Position numbers and translations under genes: made by a program | The notes under the pieces: generated by a model | The model's input: only the letters and a program-made list of their open reading frames with translations | Database searches by the model: none | What the model was told of the DNA's origin: nothing | Assembly (NCBI GenBank): GCA_036504595.1 | Contig: DASXUX010000103.1 | Span: forward strand, 1 to 23,830 | Source: DASXUX01 sp036504595 | GTDB lineage: Bacteria; Planctomycetota; SZUA-567; H5-PLA8 | Length of the DNA stretch: 23,830 nt | Direction: 5' to 3' | Shown: positions 1-7,140 of the stretch, in pieces | Layout of the letters: every line of letters starts with the position of its first letter | Numbering within the stretch: the first letter of the stretch is position 1

Positions 1-71
1 CACCGAGCCTCGCGTTCACGCTGCCGCGCCTCCCAACCCGCCTGCCGTTTTGCAGCCGTCTGCTTCGCCAT
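1..71 (-). CDS. Hypothetical protein, N-terminal fragment cut by the window edge
   Basis: Only the first 23 residues are visible, beginning MAKQTAAKRQAGWEARQRER, then running off the left edge. The start is supported by a strong ribosome binding site (GGGAGGTG) a few bases upstream of the ATG at 69-71. The visible part is rich in Arg, Lys, Gln and Glu and probably helical. It follows the broken amidotransferase gene on the same strand and may belong to the same operon. No function can be assigned from so short a piece. Confidence 0.5.
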   Translation of the reverse strand, partial: MAKQTAAKRQAGWEARQREREAR

Positions 72-103
72 GCGCCACCTCCCGCGCACAGTCTCGCAAA
101 AAC

Positions 104-295
104 TCAAGCCATTTTGCAGATGGGCGTTTTCGGACGCTTACGTCGTTTGTAGGAATGCAGGCGCCCGTCGCTGGCGATCCAGGCGAACCCGAATGCGTGC
201 ATCCCGCGCTCTTGGGTTTCAAGGGCGATCCGTTTCAGCCAGCCCAGGTTCGGGCCGGTTCCGTCTGAACTTATGAATCCAAAGAGGCCGCACAT
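104..295 (-). pseudogene. Class-II glutamine amidotransferase, truncated
   Basis: The protein starts MCGLFGF, the signature of class-II (Ntn-type) glutamine amidotransferases, in which Cys2 becomes the N-terminal nucleophile that releases ammonia from glutamine. A second family-like stretch (ERGMHAFGFAW, about residues 29-39) follows, but the frame stops after 63 residues, where the family domain needs roughly 200. The adjacent frame carries a plausible continuation (PSAKWLEFLRDCA) near 105-145, suggesting a one-base frameshift, but that frame also ends at about position 16 without the expected His/Asn motifs. The start has a purine-rich SD (GGGAA). It lies downstream of the amidoligase gene, a pairing described for amidoligase/GAT-II clusters. 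I call it a pseudogene; a sequencing error could only partly rescue it. Confidence 0.65.
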
Positions 296-338
296 GGTTT
301 TCCCTTTCGTTGGATGACCGGGGCCGGGCGAACCAGGG

Positions 339-348
339 GGCTACTGCC
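339..348. repeat. Target site duplication, left copy
   Basis: GGCTACTGCC directly abuts the left inverted repeat of the IS element and is repeated exactly at 1821-1830. Ten base pairs is within the range seen for IS4-family insertions. Confidence 0.9.
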
Positions 349-363
349 CAATGGCACTAAACA
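349..363. repeat. IS terminal inverted repeat, left
   Basis: CAATGGCACTAAACA matches the reverse complement of 1806-1820 without mismatch; similarity stops right after these 15 bases. The transposase stop codon (TAG, 357-359 on the minus strand) is embedded in it. Confidence 0.9.
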
Positions 364-1727
364 TGGCCAAGGGTAGCTCCGGCGGCATTGGGCAGGCGAG
401 CGGGTTGAACCATCCGGCCGCCCCCTTTGTTCTTCGGCTTGCCGTCGCCGCGGCGAGGATAGGAGCGGCCGGGACGAACGTCAATGACGAGCGTGGCAAT
501 CTTGCGCAAGAGGTGCGCGTAGATCACAGGCAACTGCTGGATGGGAGCCTGCGCCATCGTGGGAATCGCCGCGACGACCAAGCGCTTGGTGTCCAGGAAT
601 TTCAGGCGCAGCGGTTTCCCGTCAAGTGGCAGCGCCTCGGCCTGCAGGGCGCGGACCGTGTTGTTCAAGGTCAGTTGGACGAAGACTTCCTTGCAGATGC
701 CCTGCACCGAATGCGAACGGAGGTTCGAGAGTTGCAGCGTGTATTTCCATTCCCGATGCATGGTTTCCTGGTTCCAGCGCTGATGGTACAGGCCCACCAC
801 CTCATCGTACGAGTACGTCCGGGCGTCGGTCAGCGACGTGATCAGCCACGAGACCCGATAACCGGGAAGGTGGTATTCGAGGATGCGCACGGTCACGACG
901 GCCGGCAGGTGCGGGCAACGTTTGCGCAAGGCGGCCGGGAGTTTCAGATCCACCAACCACTCGTCCGTGCGGCCCGAGTTGGTTGCCCGGCGCGGAAGTT
1001 TGTGGAAACGGCCGGCCGGCAATCGGAACAGAAAGTCCGCGCCGCGGCGCACGACGCGAGCCATCATTTCATAAAAGGCAAAGTTGCGGTCTCCCAGCAG
1101 GAGATCGCCGAAGCAGAGATAACGCGAAAGCCAGCAGGCGCACCACTGTTCCGCTTGAGCTGGCGGCACGAGCACGAAGGCGCAGCACAGGCCGCTCCAC
1201 AACCCGACCAGGCCGACCAACAGCGCTTGCGGATGTTTGCAGGCGCCGCGTTGATTGCTGGCTGGCCGGTAGGATTGGAGCAGTTGCTTGTCGGGCGGCA
1301 GCGTCACCAAAGTGCCATCGATGCCCAAGAGATTCTTGCCGTGCCAGAGCCAGCGGTGCGCGTGCGTGTTGAACTGTCGCTGCACGAGCGCGTTGAACAG
1401 AGCGCGGAAGAAGCGCATCGGCAACGCGCGGCGCGCCATGCAGAAGGCTTCCTCCGTGACAGACTTCATACGCAGTGCCGGGCAGACCGCGGCGACAGAG
1501 TTCCAGAACGTAAGGACCGTCGCGGCCAGCGTTCCATCGTTCAGGGCCGCCGCCGTCATGAGCCAGAAGACGACGGAGGGGACCAGCACGGCGTTGGGAT
1601 GCGCTGGGCCAGGCCAGACCGCCTCAAAGACCTCCGGCGACAGCACCTTGCGCAACGCCGTCAGACCATGTTTCCGGAAAAGGTCTACAGTTGGGGAGCC
1701 TGGCTGGCCGATGGAATGGTAAGGCAT
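357..1727 (-). CDS. IS4-family DDE transposase
   Basis: A 456-residue protein that catalyses cut-and-paste transposition of the surrounding element. The DDE catalytic residues are visible: D137 in LLGIDGT, D213 in LLGDRNF, and E321 inside the IS4-specific Y-(2)-R-(3)-E-(6)-K signature (Y314, R317, E321, K328 in YHQRWNQETMHREWK). Length is normal for IS4 transposases and the frame is uninterrupted. The start is set by a strong SD (GGAGG) 7 bases before the ATG at 1725-1727. That SD lies inside a long inverted repeat (1731-1789), which probably limits translation from read-through transcripts. A 508-residue ORF on the opposite strand is its shadow. Confidence 0.95.
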   Translation of the reverse strand: MPYHSIGQPGSPTVDLFRKHGLTALRKVLSPEVFEAVWPGPAHPNAVLVPSVVFWLMTAAALNDGTLAATVLTFWNSVAAVCPALRMKSVTEEAFCMARRALPMRFFRALFNALVQRQFNTHAHRWLWHGKNLLGIDGTLVTLPPDKQLLQSYRPASNQRGACKHPQALLVGLVGLWSGLCCAFVLVPPAQAEQWCACWLSRYLCFGDLLLGDRNFAFYEMMARVVRRGADFLFRLPAGRFHKLPRRATNSGRTDEWLVDLKLPAALRKRCPHLPAVVTVRILEYHLPGYRVSWLITSLTDARTYSYDEVVGLYHQRWNQETMHREWKYTLQLSNLRSHSVQGICKEVFVQLTLNNTVRALQAEALPLDGKPLRLKFLDTKRLVVAAIPTMAQAPIQQLPVIYAHLLRKIATLVIDVRPGRSYPRRGDGKPKNKGGGRMVQPARLPNAAGATLGHV

Positions 1728-1730
1728 CTC

Positions 1731-1789
1731 GAATCCTCCTCGGGACGGTGGTTGGCCTGCACAACCATTCCATCGTCACAGGAGGATTC
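1731..1789 (-). promoter_or_regulatory. Inverted repeat masking the transposase ribosome binding site
   Basis: GAATCCTCCT at 1731-1740 is the exact reverse complement of AGGAGGATTC at 1780-1789. Inside, a second pairing (1750-1754 with 1762-1766, and 1744-1749 with 1772-1777, one weak pair) closes a 7-base loop. In minus-strand RNA the 3' arm holds the transposase SD, so it would be fully paired. Known IS elements such as IS10 and IS50 use such structures to block translation of transcripts entering from outside. A transcript starting inside the repeat would lack the 5' arm and be free. Confidence 0.6.
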
Positions 1790-1805
1790 TTGCTTCAATC
1801 GCGGG

Positions 1806-1820
1806 TGTTTAGTGCCATTG
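1806..1820. repeat. IS terminal inverted repeat, right
   Basis: TGTTTAGTGCCATTG is the perfect reverse complement of 349-363. Confidence 0.9.
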
Positions 1821-1830
1821 GGCTACTGCC
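1821..1830. repeat. Target site duplication, right copy
   Basis: GGCTACTGCC repeats 339-348 exactly. On the minus strand it contains the TAG stop (1823-1825) of the neighbouring gene, so that gene was not truncated by the insertion. Confidence 0.9.
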
Positions 1831-2242
1831 CCTGGCGGCGAACAATGAACCCGTTCTGGACCGAGTGGCGGGCGTAGCTGATGGGGAACATCTGCCGGTA
1901 GAGTTCGACCGCCCAGAGCCAGGCCTGGGCGTAGTCGAACCCGCGTGCCATCCCGATCGCGACGAGGTAGGTCACCACCGAAAGCTTTCTGTGAAGCGTG
2001 ATGGTCTTGCCGTCGTTCTCGAAGCGGCTCGCGGCCTCTGCCGCCAGCGGATCGATGTCATCGGCGAAGGACAGCGCGACGGTCAGGTGGTAGGCGGCGC
2101 AAAGTTTGGTGTGGAGCGCGGTGAACTTCTCTTTGCGCTCCTCTACGTTGCCGCGCCAAGGTTTCGCTCGCCGGAATGTCTTTACGGCGGCGAGGCATTC
2201 GGGCGTGAAAACCTGCGGCGGCGTGGCGTTTACGGGTTCCAT
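1823..2242 (-). CDS. Small protein resembling a zincin metallopeptidase with a degenerate HExxH motif
   Basis: 139 residues, start chosen at the ATG at 2240-2242 behind an AAAGGAG ribosome binding site; the frame is open further upstream but without signal. The C-terminal half (ITLHRKLSVVTYL through AWLWAVELYRQMFPISY) resembles small proteins I recall beside amidoligases, in which the segment after the LSVVT-like stretch reads HEFxH. Here that position reads VAIGM, so the zinc ligands and the catalytic Glu would be missing. The family link comes from pattern memory and is uncertain. It lies 87 bp downstream of the amidoligase on the same strand, so they are probably co-transcribed. The IS element sits right after its stop codon. 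Confidence 0.6.
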   Translation of the reverse strand: MEPVNATPPQVFTPECLAAVKTFRRAKPWRGNVEERKEKFTALHTKLCAAYHLTVALSFADDIDPLAAEAASRFENDGKTITLHRKLSVVTYLVAIGMARGFDYAQAWLWAVELYRQMFPISYARHSVQNGFIVRRQGQ

Positions 2243-2329
2243 CTTTGGTGCTCCTTTCGGGTTTACGGGCTTGTGACCGTCTCGCGCATTGCGAGGCGCA
2301 TTAGGCGGGGTTCCCCCGCCCACTCTGCG

Positions 2330-3187
2330 TTATGCTTGGGCGTCGTATTTGGCTGCGAGGCGGCGGAACTCGGTCTTCACCGCGTCTTGCGGAATCGCGT
2401 TACTGATCCATCCGTACTGTTTGCCGCCGTGAATCCGGGCGTAGCATTCGCCCCAGGCGAGGTAGCCCATCAGGCGTTCTGTTTCGCTCGCGCCTTCGCC
2501 GGCTTTCTTCCATCCGCCCGTTAGCGGTTTCGGGTTCCAGTTCGGGCTTCGTTTTCCGTTGAGGGCGCGTTCCACCAAGCCAAGGCAGGTCTGGACCCAG
2601 CCGCAAACCTTCACCGGGGCGAGCGATCCGCTGAAGGCGCGAAATTCGACCGTCTCTTTACTTCCGCGGGCGAGGTTGGTGAGGTTCAGCGCGTGGTAGC
2701 GGTCGCTGTCGATCCGGCTCTTGGCCTGTTTCTGGTTTCCGTATTTGCGGACGCTTCCGCAGAACCGCCCGCGCTCGCGGCTCTTGGTTCCAGTGATCGC
2801 GTACAGGCGGCGTTCTACGTATGCGACGATGGTGACCAGGCGGGCGAGCGCGTCGCTCGGCCATTCGCGTTTCCAGCCTACGTGAACATGAATTCCGCAG
2901 CTTCCGTTTACGCGGTGGCCTTTGGCTTCGAGCGTTTGCAGGACCAAGGCGATCTGCGCGAGGCCTTCTTCGCCTTTCAGGATCGGGCTTACGATCTCGC
3001 ATTTCTCGCCGCCGGCGCTGTTGTCGATCGACCCGTCGCACTCCGCTGTCCAACCTGCGGGCAGGTACGGCACCTGGATTCCGCGGCGGTACGGGCCAAT
3101 CCGAAGCTCCCCGCTTTGCACCAGCGCGCTCGGGGCGCAGGTTTCTACTTCCAGTCCAATGGTCAGGTCTTTGGCGTCTATCTGCAT
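2330..3187 (-). CDS. Amidoligase-family (COOH-NH2 ligase) protein
   Basis: 285 residues. Members are predicted ATP-dependent ligases of the glutamine synthetase-like fold that form amide bonds on peptides or small molecules, often beside a class-II amidotransferase that supplies ammonia. Family landmarks are GLEVE (residues 11-15, acidic metal ligands), AECDGSI (48-54), CEIVSPIL (63-70), CGIHVHV (97-103, metal-binding His pair) and ETVEFRAFSGSL (178-189). Length fits one complete domain. The start at 3187 has AGGAGGG 7 bases upstream; an ATG nine codons earlier lacks such a site. With the downstream zincin-like gene and the broken amidotransferase it forms a recognisable amidoligase/GAT cluster, though the ammonia-donating partner is inactive here. 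The substrate cannot be predicted. Confidence 0.85.
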   Translation of the reverse strand: MQIDAKDLTIGLEVETCAPSALVQSGELRIGPYRRGIQVPYLPAGWTAECDGSIDNSAGGEKCEIVSPILKGEEGLAQIALVLQTLEAKGHRVNGSCGIHVHVGWKREWPSDALARLVTIVAYVERRLYAITGTKSRERGRFCGSVRKYGNQKQAKSRIDSDRYHALNLTNLARGSKETVEFRAFSGSLAPVKVCGWVQTCLGLVERALNGKRSPNWNPKPLTGGWKKAGEGASETERLMGYLAWGECYARIHGGKQYGWISNAIPQDAVKTEFRRLAAKYDAQA

Positions 3188-3623
3188 CGGTGTTCCCTCC
3201 TGCCTCGGACACATGCAGGTGGGGGTCCGGCGTATGCGAATTAGAGAGCAAACCGTATCTGTAAAGCGGGGCGCGGCTTAGACATAGGCGGGCTTCGGTC
3301 CAGCCCAAGGGGACCTGGAATTCACCCAAGGACGCCTGGGATTCCAGGCCTGGAAAGCAGCAGCCGCGGCACTGTGCAGCAGGCGCTTTTAGCAGCGGCT
3401 GTGCAGGACGCGCCGGGGGCCGTCGTTGGCGGTTTGCCGAATGTTGGCGCTGGCGCCATTGTGCTCGCAGGATTTCTGGGCCGGGGCTTCGGGCTGATGA
3501 TCGGAACGATCACTGAGCTGCGGAAGAACCGGGTGATGCGTAGCAGCCATTGGCTTGACCGGGCAGTTGTTACGTCTATGGTGCTCTTGTTGAGTGTCAT
3601 GTGGAAGAGGGCAGTCATACAAC
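3188..3623. other. Divergent intergenic region between amidoligase and kinase genes
   Basis: 436 bp with no convincing gene. It holds the leader of the minus-strand amidoligase and of the plus-strand kinase. A plus-strand frame open from about 3257 to 3643, with a GTG at 3374, encodes a Gly/Ala/Val-rich hydrophobic stretch (APGAVVGGLPNVGAG). It overlaps the kinase start and has no clear ribosome binding site. Short palindromes occur (CCAGGCCTGG near 3345, TGGCGCTGGCGCCA near 3444). The hydrophobic frame could be the tail of a decayed gene. Confidence 0.4.
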
Positions 3624-5789
3624 ATGGCAGCCAGTATCCCTGATGACGTTTTTGCCCGAGCGCTCAATCAGATGGGCGCCGTCTCCCTGGACCAGATTGA
3701 AACCGCAAAAGCATTCCAGGCAGAAAATGCTAACAAAGGAATCCTGCTGACGCTGCCGGACGCGCTGATACAGCAGGGCCTGATCACCCCGGCCATTCAC
3801 GAGAACGTCAAACGGAAACTTCAGGCGCTGCAGGACGGCGGCGTGATACAGCTCGCGCATTTCAAGCTTCTCAAGAAGCTCGGTGAAGGGGCGATGGGCG
3901 CCGTGTACCTGGCCGACGACTTGAACGTAGGCCGCCAGGTCGCGCTGAAAGTCTTGCCGAAGAAGTATGCCGGCGACCCAGAGTTCGTGACCCGATTCCG
4001 TCGCGAAGCAAAGTCAGCCGGAGCGCTCAACCACCCCAATATCGCCGGCGCCTACGTGGTTGGAGAGGAGCAGGGCTACCACTACCTCGCCATGGAGTAC
4101 TGCAACGGGGAACCGCTCGACAAACTGCTGAAGCGCGAGGGCCCCATGCCTTGGGAAAAAGCTCTGGAGATCACCATCCAGGTTGCCCGCGGTCTGCAGC
4201 ATGCGAATGAGCACGGCATCATTCACCGCGACATCAAGCCAGGAAATATCATGCTCTGCAAGCCGCTCGGCAAGGGCCCGCCGCTCGCAAAGATTCTGGA
4301 CTTTGGACTGTCGAAGAATCTGGTTTCCGGTGAGCGCTCATTCAGCACACAAACGGGAATCGCACTGGGCACGCCGCAGTACATTTCGCCGGAGCAAGCG
4401 CGCGGCGATAAGGAGATCGATGGACGCGCTGACATCTACTCGCTGGGGGCCACGTTCTTCAGGCTGGCGACAGGGCAGACTCCGTTCCACGGCGAAACAG
4501 CGACAGCCATCATCATGAAGCACCTGAACGATCCGGTGCCGGACGCTCGAATCATCAATGGCAAAATTCCGGGAGCCGTTGCACAGATTATCCAGCGCAT
4601 GATGGCCAAGCAGCCTGCCGATCGCTACGCCGACTGCAAGCAACTGATCGCCGATCTGGAAGCGGCAACCAACAGCCCGGATGCGGAGACGATGACGGCG
4701 CCGGCAGGCAAACGCGCGCCGGTATCTGATCCAGGAGTGGTACACGATGTCACCACAAAGAAAATGTCGCGAGTCCTGCATGCCGGACTGGCGACGGCCG
4801 CGCTGTTGCTGCTCAGCACAGTCCTATTTTTGATGCTGCGCAGCAAGCCGGGTACTCAACAGGTTGGCGGCGCCGACAGCGCAAAGACGACGGCGGGGGA
4901 GGCAAGCCTCCGTTTCAGCGCAGAGGCGAAGCCTGGAACGGCGCCCACCTTGCCGAAAGAGATCTCGATGGATCTCGGCGGCGTCAAGATGGATATGGTG
5001 TGCATCCCTGCCGGTGAGTTCAAGATGGGCTCGAACGACGGCGATGAGGCCGAGAAGCCAGTCCACAAGGTGGTCATCAGCAGGCTGTTCTACATGGCGA
5101 AATTCGAGGTAACCGTTGCCCAATTCAGAGTTTTTGCTGAGGCGACGAAATATCAGACGGATGCCGAGAAGATGAAGAAAGGCGCGACCACGTTCGGCCA
5201 GGCGTGGCTTTGGGAGCGTGATGGCGTCAACTGGCGCGCTCCAGGATTCCCCCAGAAGGACGACCATGCTGTGTGCGTGATCTCGTGGAATGATGCCCAG
5301 CAATTCTGCAACTGGGCCAACGGACTTGGTAGAAAATGCTTGCCGAATTCTTTGCCGCCCGCAAAGGGTTTCGCTATACGTCTTCCCACCGAGGCGGAAT
5401 GGGAATACTCGTGTCGCGCGGGATCGACCGCTGCCTTCAGTGGCGTCGACGATCAAACAGCTCTTGAGGAAACCGCGCTTTTCAAAAAGAACTCGGGATG
5501 GCATACCAACCGTGTCGGCCAAAAGAAGCCGAATGCGTGGGGCTTGTATGATATGCACGGGAACTTATGGGAGTGGGTCAGCGATCGCTTCGACGGAAAA
5601 TATTACGCCAGCTCTCCTGTTTTTGACCCGCACGGGCCGGCGGTAGGCAATGAATACGTGAAGCGGGGCGGAGCATGGGACACTGACCCCATTCTGTGCC
5701 GCGCCTCGTGTCGTTCTCATGCCCTGCCTGATCTACGGTACGCCAACAGCGGCTTTCGAATAGTCCTGCAGTTTGAGCCTACACCTTAA
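3624..5789 (+). CDS. Transmembrane Ser/Thr protein kinase with C-terminal FGE-sulfatase domain
   Basis: 721 residues from the ATG at 3624; a GTG ten codons upstream is possible. A helical N-terminal domain (1-75) precedes a Hanks-type kinase domain (about 80-345) with GEGAMG at 87-92, the VALK lysine at 109, HRDIKPGN at 201-208, DFG at 226-228 and GTPQYISPEQ at 249-258, all residues needed for activity. After a linker comes one membrane helix (about 384-406), then an FGE-sulfatase (SUMF1/EgtB-like) domain from about 447 to 716, with GEFKMGS near the start, RLPTEAEWEY and GLYDMHGNLWEW, ending in NSGFRI. The kinase should be cytoplasmic and the FGE domain outside, possibly acting as a sensor or binding module; that role is inferred. 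The architecture is common in Planctomycetota and relatives. It stands alone between two minus-strand blocks. Confidence 0.92.
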   Translation: MAASIPDDVFARALNQMGAVSLDQIETAKAFQAENANKGILLTLPDALIQQGLITPAIHENVKRKLQALQDGGVIQLAHFKLLKKLGEGAMGAVYLADDLNVGRQVALKVLPKKYAGDPEFVTRFRREAKSAGALNHPNIAGAYVVGEEQGYHYLAMEYCNGEPLDKLLKREGPMPWEKALEITIQVARGLQHANEHGIIHRDIKPGNIMLCKPLGKGPPLAKILDFGLSKNLVSGERSFSTQTGIALGTPQYISPEQARGDKEIDGRADIYSLGATFFRLATGQTPFHGETATAIIMKHLNDPVPDARIINGKIPGAVAQIIQRMMAKQPADRYADCKQLIADLEAATNSPDAETMTAPAGKRAPVSDPGVVHDVTTKKMSRVLHAGLATAALLLLSTVLFLMLRSKPGTQQVGGADSAKTTAGEASLRFSAEAKPGTAPTLPKEISMDLGGVKMDMVCIPAGEFKMGSNDGDEAEKPVHKVVISRLFYMAKFEVTVAQFRVFAEATKYQTDAEKMKKGATTFGQAWLWERDGVNWRAPGFPQKDDHAVCVISWNDAQQFCNWANGLGRKCLPNSLPPAKGFAIRLPTEAEWEYSCRAGSTAAFSGVDDQTALEETALFKKNSGWHTNRVGQKKPNAWGLYDMHGNLWEWVSDRFDGKYYASSPVFDPHGPAVGNEYVKRGGAWDTDPILCRASCRSHALPDLRYANSGFRIVLQFEPTP

Positions 5790-5797
5790 TTGGCCGT

Positions 5798-6026
5798 TCA
5801 GTAGAACGCGACTCCTTGAGCGAAGTTCTCTCTTAAAGTCTGCGTTGATCCGGGGCCATCGCCTCTGTGGGCGATCCAGCGGATGATCGCTGGGTAGATC
5901 GTCTGATGTGGCGTCGCGCCTTTTGCTGGCCCACAGACCTCCTGAATCATTGCGTCAATCATCTCCCTACGGTTTAGGCGCGCTCATATCCGTGAACATC
6001 TTGGGGGTGGCATCCAGCCCACTCAT
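5798..6026 (-). pseudogene. Decayed second copy of the HARE-HTH domain
   Basis: The minus strand starts MSGLDATPKMF, stops early (TAG), and resumes in another frame as EMIDAMIQEVCGPAKGATPH followed by QTIYPAIIRWIAHRGD. This matches the intact HARE-HTH protein at 6259-6708 (MSGLDAAAKVL; KGATPAQTIYSAIIREIAKKG) along its whole domain. The C-terminal signature (RFRKTERGHF in the intact copy) is lost and the frame ends at 5798. The Lys/Ala-rich tail is also missing. The similarity survives a frameshift, so this is a degenerate duplicate or a remnant from a related element. Confidence 0.75.
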
Positions 6027-6046
6027 TGGTTGCCTTTATTGCATCC

Positions 6047-6172
6047 GTGCTACCACGCATCGAGAACTCGCGCCGTGGGCGCAACGCGGCGCGTGTGTTG
6101 GCCAAGCGTGGCGGCGCGTGCGGCCAACAAAACCGCTACTGGACGCTGGACAAGATGCCGGTGCCGGAGTAG
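6047..6172 (+). pseudogene. Short ORF, possible C-terminal remnant of a lost gene
   Basis: A plus-strand frame gives 41 codons from a GTG, rich in Arg, Gly and Ala (RRGRNAARVLAKRGG) and ending RYWTLDKMPVPE before a TAG. There is no convincing ribosome binding site and no family I recognise. It lies between the HARE-HTH pseudogene and the terminator of the intact HARE-HTH gene. It could be a gene tail left by rearrangement or chance coding. Confidence 0.2.
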
Positions 6173-6207
6173 GGAGGCGCGCTCGTGGAAGAAATGCTGT
6201 GTGGCCG

Positions 6208-6234
6208 AAGAGAAACCCGGCGCTAAAGCCGGGT
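6208..6234 (-). terminator. Rho-independent terminator of the HARE-HTH operon
   Basis: On the minus strand ACCCGGC, a 6-base loop and GCCGGGT form a perfect 7-bp GC-rich stem (6215-6221 with 6228-6234). It is followed by the pyrimidine-rich run TTCTCTT and lies 25 bp after the stop codon at 6259. Confidence 0.7.
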
Positions 6235-6258
6235 CTACTATGGAGAGATGCGTTGCGT

Positions 6259-6708
6259 TCAGGCGTTTGCGGTGAAGTGCCCGCGTTCGGTTTTGCGGAA
6301 CCGGGCGGCGCTGCCCTTCTTGGCGATCTCGCGAATGATCGCGCTGTAGATCGTCTGCGCGGGCGTGGCGCCTTTGCTGGTCCAGAGGCCTTCCCCGACC
6401 ATGACCTCGACCAGCTCCTTGGTCGTAAGAGGCGTTGTGGAAGCGGCCAACACCTTTGCGGCGGCATCGAGCCCGCTCATCTTGCCCGAGGTCTTCGGCG
6501 TTTTTCCTTTGGCCTTCGCCGCAGGGGCCTCGGGCTCAGTTGCGGGCGCGGTCTCCGGCGTGACTTCCACCGGCGCGGCGGGCGCCTCGGGCAGGGGCGC
6601 CGTTTCCATCGCGGCGGTGATCGCGGCCATCGCCTTCTGTTTGGCGGTCGGCTTCTTGGCCTTCGGCGTCTTGGCGGCCTTGGCAGTCTTGGCGTTCTTC
6701 TTGGACAT
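6259..6708 (-). CDS. HARE-HTH domain protein with Lys/Ala/Pro-rich N-terminal tail
   Basis: 149 residues. The C-terminal 70 or so residues form a HARE-HTH (winged-helix) domain, running MSGLDAAAKVL, TTPLTTKELVEVM, KGATPAQTIYSAIIREIA and RFRKTERGHFTA. This module is found in RNA polymerase delta subunits, restriction enzymes and chromatin proteins and is thought to recognise DNA. The first 75 residues are a low-complexity tail of Lys, Ala, Pro, Thr and Glu resembling histone-H1-like proteins, so non-specific DNA or nucleoid binding is likely. The start at 6708 has CAGGAG upstream; the earlier in-frame ATG does not. A terminator follows, and a decayed copy of the domain lies just beyond. Confidence 0.88.
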   Translation of the reverse strand: MSKKNAKTAKAAKTPKAKKPTAKQKAMAAITAAMETAPLPEAPAAPVEVTPETAPATEPEAPAAKAKGKTPKTSGKMSGLDAAAKVLAASTTPLTTKELVEVMVGEGLWTSKGATPAQTIYSAIIREIAKKGSAARFRKTERGHFTANA

Positions 6709-6780
6709 GGTGTTGTTCTCCTGTACGGCGGTTATTGCGTTGGCCAGCACCACATGGGCCGGCATCTTTTGTTCGCGTCT

Positions 6781-7110
6781 CTACTTCGCTTCGGTGCTCG
6801 CGATCGCTGCCGCGTCTGCCTGGAAGCGGACCAAGTTCATCTCCGTCTCGTGTTGGCGTTCTGCGCTGGTCAGCGCGTTTTCGAGGTTGCTGGTCGCGTT
6901 TGCGTGGCCCCAGGCAAGGGCGTGCATCACCGCCAGCGTCTTGCGGATGCTCGACCGGTCCGTTTCTTTGGCGCAGCGTTTGGCGTCTTCTACGGCGCGC
7001 TCCATCGTGGCGATCGCCTGCGCGATTTCTTTGTCCGCGTTCTCGCGTTCCGAGGCCAGGATGTATGTGCGCGTTTCGATCCGGCTGGCGAGGCGTTCTT
7101 GTTCTGTCAT
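6781..7110 (-). CDS. Small helical protein, phage/mobile-element type
   Basis: 109 residues, rich in Ala, Glu, Arg and Lys and predicted almost fully helical, probably a coiled coil (MTEQERLASRIETRTYIL onward). The start is the second of two close ATGs, because AAGGAG is 7 bases upstream of it and only one base from the first. No enzymatic motif or known family is recognised. It lies between the HARE-HTH gene and the 7141-7650 gene on the same strand, with gaps of 30-72 bp, so the three are likely one transcription unit. Confidence 0.65.
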   Translation of the reverse strand: MTEQERLASRIETRTYILASERENADKEIAQAIATMERAVEDAKRCAKETDRSSIRKTLAVMHALAWGHANATSNLENALTSAERQHETEMNLVRFQADAAAIASTEAK

Positions 7111-7140
7111 GGTCATTCTCCTTGGGTTGATGGTTCCTGG

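Larger units (their letters stand above)
349..1820. mobile_element. Complete IS4-family insertion sequence, 1472 bp
   Basis: The element is bounded by perfect 15-bp inverted repeats: CAATGGCACTAAACA at 349-363 and its exact reverse complement at 1806-1820. It is flanked by 10-bp direct repeats (339-348 and 1821-1830) and contains one transposase gene on the minus strand filling almost its whole length. The transposase stop codon lies inside the left inverted repeat. Perfect ends, an intact transposase and an intact target duplication indicate a recent, probably still active insertion. It landed directly at the stop codon of the 1823-2242 gene, separating it from the downstream amidotransferase remnant. 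Confidence 0.95.

Noticed and set aside
351..1877. 508-codon plus-strand ORF
   Set aside because: It is exactly opposite the IS4 transposase, has an Arg/Gln/His-rich composition typical of antisense frames in GC-rich DNA, and crosses the IS end.
3374..3643. 89-codon hydrophobic plus-strand ORF before the kinase gene
   Set aside because: GTG start without ribosome binding site, overlap with the kinase start and no recognisable family; noted only within the intergenic description.
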